Assembly (NCBI RefSeq): GCF_040659735.1
Contig: NZ_JBFANZ010000016.1
Coordinates: 62,001-126,000 of the forward strand
Direction of reading: 5' to 3'
Source: Micromonospora_I sp040659735
GTDB lineage: Bacteria > Actinomycetota > Actinomycetes > Mycobacteriales > Micromonosporaceae
DNA length: 64,000 bases
This document shows, in pieces, positions 62,639-64,000 of this stretch (positions are counted from its first letter, which is position 1; each line of letters starts with the position of its first letter). The notes under the pieces are model-generated. The model ran no database searches. It was not told where the DNA came from and saw nothing but the letters and a program-made list of their open reading frames with translations. A program made the position numbers and the translations under genes.

Positions 62639-63828
62639 GAGGTCACCTCCGTGTAGGTCGGCCGCGCCGCGCCCGGTGCGGGCCGGACCGGCAGGGACAG
62701 GCCCAGCGCGAGCAGTTCGTCGCGGGCGAACGCCAGCTCCGCGGCGATGCCGCCGGCGAGCTGTTCGGGGGTCTCCGGCCGGTGCGCGACCGGCAGGACG
62801 CCCCAGGTGTACGTCTCGACGTCGAAGTGGTCGCAGGCGGCGGCCGGACCGCCGACCAGCTCGCGGAGCGCGTCGCGCAGCAGCGGAACGGTCGAGGTGA
62901 GCGGCGTGGCCGGCGCGGTGTGCAGCGGCACGTGGTAGTGCACCCGCCACGGGCCGGGCAGCTCGGCGTCGAGCGCCGCGTCGAGGTCGTCGGTGGCCCC
63001 GCCGTCGCAGCTGCGGGTCTGGTGCAGGAACCGCGGCTCGACGTAGCCGCGCAGCACGTCGGCGTCGAACCGCGGTGAGTCCGCGCCGAGGGCCGCGGAG
63101 ACCTGCACCTTCACGATCGGCAGGCCCGCCTCGCGGAGCCGGCCCAGGGCGGCGGCCGGCTGCTCCCAGGCGCAGGCGAGGTGCGCCAGGTCGAGGCAGA
63201 TGCCGAGCCACTCGGTGTCCATATCGGAGAGGAGTCGTACGGCGTCCGCGGTGGTCTCGACGACGCAGCCCGGTTCCGGCTCGAAGCCGACCCGGATGGC
63301 CCGGCCGGACTGCCGGGCCAGGTCGGCGAGGCCGATGGCGAGGGAGTCGAGCCGCCGGGCGCAGGCGTCGGCGCGACCGGGGTCCCACGGGTCGCGCCAG
63401 GCCAGCGGCAGCGTGGAGATCGACCCACGGGCGGCATCGTCGGGGAGCAGATCGGCCAGGACGCGGGCCAGGTCCAGGGTGTAGTCGAGCCGCTCCGGGG
63501 TGCTCCAGTCGGGGTGGTAGACGGCGTGCTTGACCACCGGCGCCTGGAACGACCGGTACGGGAAGCCGTTGAGGGTGACCACCTCCAACCCGCGCACGTC
63601 CAACTCGCGGCGGAGCCGCCGCCGCTGTGCCCCGTCGGCGGCGAGCCCGGCGGCGACCGGTGCGGCGAGCCAGAGCCCGAGCCCGAGCACGTCGCTGTCG
63701 AGCCGCTCCCGCACCGGCAGCGCGTACGTGTCGAGCTGCGCGATGATCCCGTCGAGGTCCTCGGCCGGGTGCACGTTGGTGCAGTAGCCGAGGTGGATGG
63801 TCTGCCGGTCGGGGTGCCGCAGCCGCAT
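62635..63828 (-). CDS. eboE: EboE-like metabolite traffic protein (TIM-barrel)
   Basis: Seen: 397 residues. HLGYCTNVHPAEDLDGIIAQ is the EboE opening motif; VTLNGFPYRSFQAPVVKHAV, YHPDWSTPERLDYTLDLAR, VGFEPEPGCVVETTADAV, GICLDLAHLACAWEQPAAAL and VHYHVPLHTAP are family-typical, with Glu/His/Asp at xylose-isomerase-type metal positions. Known: ebo genes are needed for export or assembly of certain metabolites in cyanobacteria and pseudomonads. Start: ATG sharing one base with the upstream TatD stop (TGATG). Stop overlaps the phosphodiesterase start by four bases. Exact reaction unknown. Confidence 0.9.
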   Translation of the reverse strand: MRLRHPDRQTIHLGYCTNVHPAEDLDGIIAQLDTYALPVRERLDSDVLGLGLWLAAPVAAGLAADGAQRRRLRRELDVRGLEVVTLNGFPYRSFQAPVVKHAVYHPDWSTPERLDYTLDLARVLADLLPDDAARGSISTLPLAWRDPWDPGRADACARRLDSLAIGLADLARQSGRAIRVGFEPEPGCVVETTADAVRLLSDMDTEWLGICLDLAHLACAWEQPAAALGRLREAGLPIVKVQVSAALGADSPRFDADVLRGYVEPRFLHQTRSCDGGATDDLDAALDAELPGPWRVHYHVPLHTAPATPLTSTVPLLRDALRELVGGPAAACDHFDVETYTWGVLPVAHRPETPEQLAGGIAAELAFARDELLALGLSLPVRPAPGAARPTYTEVTS

Positions 63829-64000
63829 CAGCTGCCTCCCCGCTTGATCGAGCTGCCCTCGAAGGTGGCGTCGACGTCACCGATGTCCGACAGGTCGAGC
63901 CGCCCGGACTGCCCGTAGAACTCCACCGGGTTGCGCCACAGCACCCGGTCGACGTCGTCGTCGGTGAAGCCGGCGGCGAGCATCGCCTCGCCGGTCGCGC
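63828..64000 (-). CDS. TatD-family metal-dependent hydrolase, C-terminal end only
   Basis: Seen: 56 residues ending the window. EAMLAAGFTDDDVDRVLWRN then PVEFYGQSGRLDLSD is the C-terminus of the TatD-type amidohydrolases found beside EboE. Stop TGA shares its last base with the eboE ATG. The catalytic N-terminal part lies beyond base 64000. Known: such hydrolases are common ebo-cluster members. Confidence 0.8.
   Translation of the reverse strand, partial: ATGEAMLAAGFTDDDVDRVLWRNPVEFYGQSGRLDLSDIGDVDATFEGSSIKRGGS

Overview
The DNA is GC-rich throughout, uses many GTG starts and is full of 4-base GTGA/ATGA gene overlaps. With two tRNAs, Tat and lipoprotein exporters, an LCP ligase, a GylR-type glycerol locus and an ebo-type cluster, it looks like chromosomal DNA of a filamentous actinomycete. 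The Micromonosporaceae (Micromonospora or a relative) are the best guess; this rests on gene style and was not tested by a search.

Layout. (1) 1-7.3 kb: surface polysaccharide and cell-wall genes: a partial glycosyltransferase, a DUF1800/Tat-exported DUF1501 pair, a WbaP-type phosphoglycosyltransferase and an LCP ligase. (2) 7.3-11.6 kb: an accessory patch of very small, translationally coupled genes facing two single-domain GntR regulators, then an XRE-TPR regulator. At least three of the small genes appear to carry single-base frameshifts. It resembles the control region of an actinomycete integrative element, but no replication, transfer or integrase gene is present. (3) 11.9-15.8 kb: a compact three-gene operon encoding a NUDIX/winged-helix protein, an MTAN/PNP-type nucleosidase and a four-helix membrane protein. 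The last two share a short VQAG-like motif resembling amyloid/RHIM-type signalling motifs. This is the best candidate for an undescribed (defence or stress) system. (4) 16.3-19.9 kb: AraC regulator, VOC protein and a short UvrA-like ABC protein. (5) 20.5-21.25 kb: a tRNA(CAT) gene, a 43-bp duplicate of its 3' half and a 0.68-kb mini-element between them.

(6) 21.3-30.5 kb: MMPL transporter, tRNA-Asn, a sugar isomerase/epimerase, and two large secreted carbohydrate-active proteins whose ricin-lectin tails share a 133-bp identical tract. (7) 30.8-37.3 kb: four sulfotransferase-like genes, a GT4 glycosyltransferase and a secreted glycosidase-like lipoprotein. (8) 37.4-41.1 kb: chemoreceptor and secreted CocE-type hydrolase. 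(9) 41.1-46.0 kb: glycerol locus with glpK-glpF divergent from an IclR regulator and a second glpK. (10) 46.1-50.8 kb: thioredoxin-like lipoprotein pair, M6 metalloprotease and PucR-type regulator. (11) 50.9-53.5 kb: metNIQ methionine importer with a potentially switching leader RNA. (12) 53.6-60.0 kb: a polysaccharide assembly operon (GT4, Wzy-like polymerase, Wzz-like protein, flippase, fifth sulfotransferase). (13) 60.1-64.0 kb: an ebo-type operon (TatD hydrolase, EboE, phosphodiesterase, polyprenyl synthase).

Taken together, regions 1, 7 and 12 suggest production of a sulfated surface polysaccharide. Several coding starts were moved inward to ATG/GTG codons with a ribosome-binding site or with a 4-base overlap to the preceding gene.
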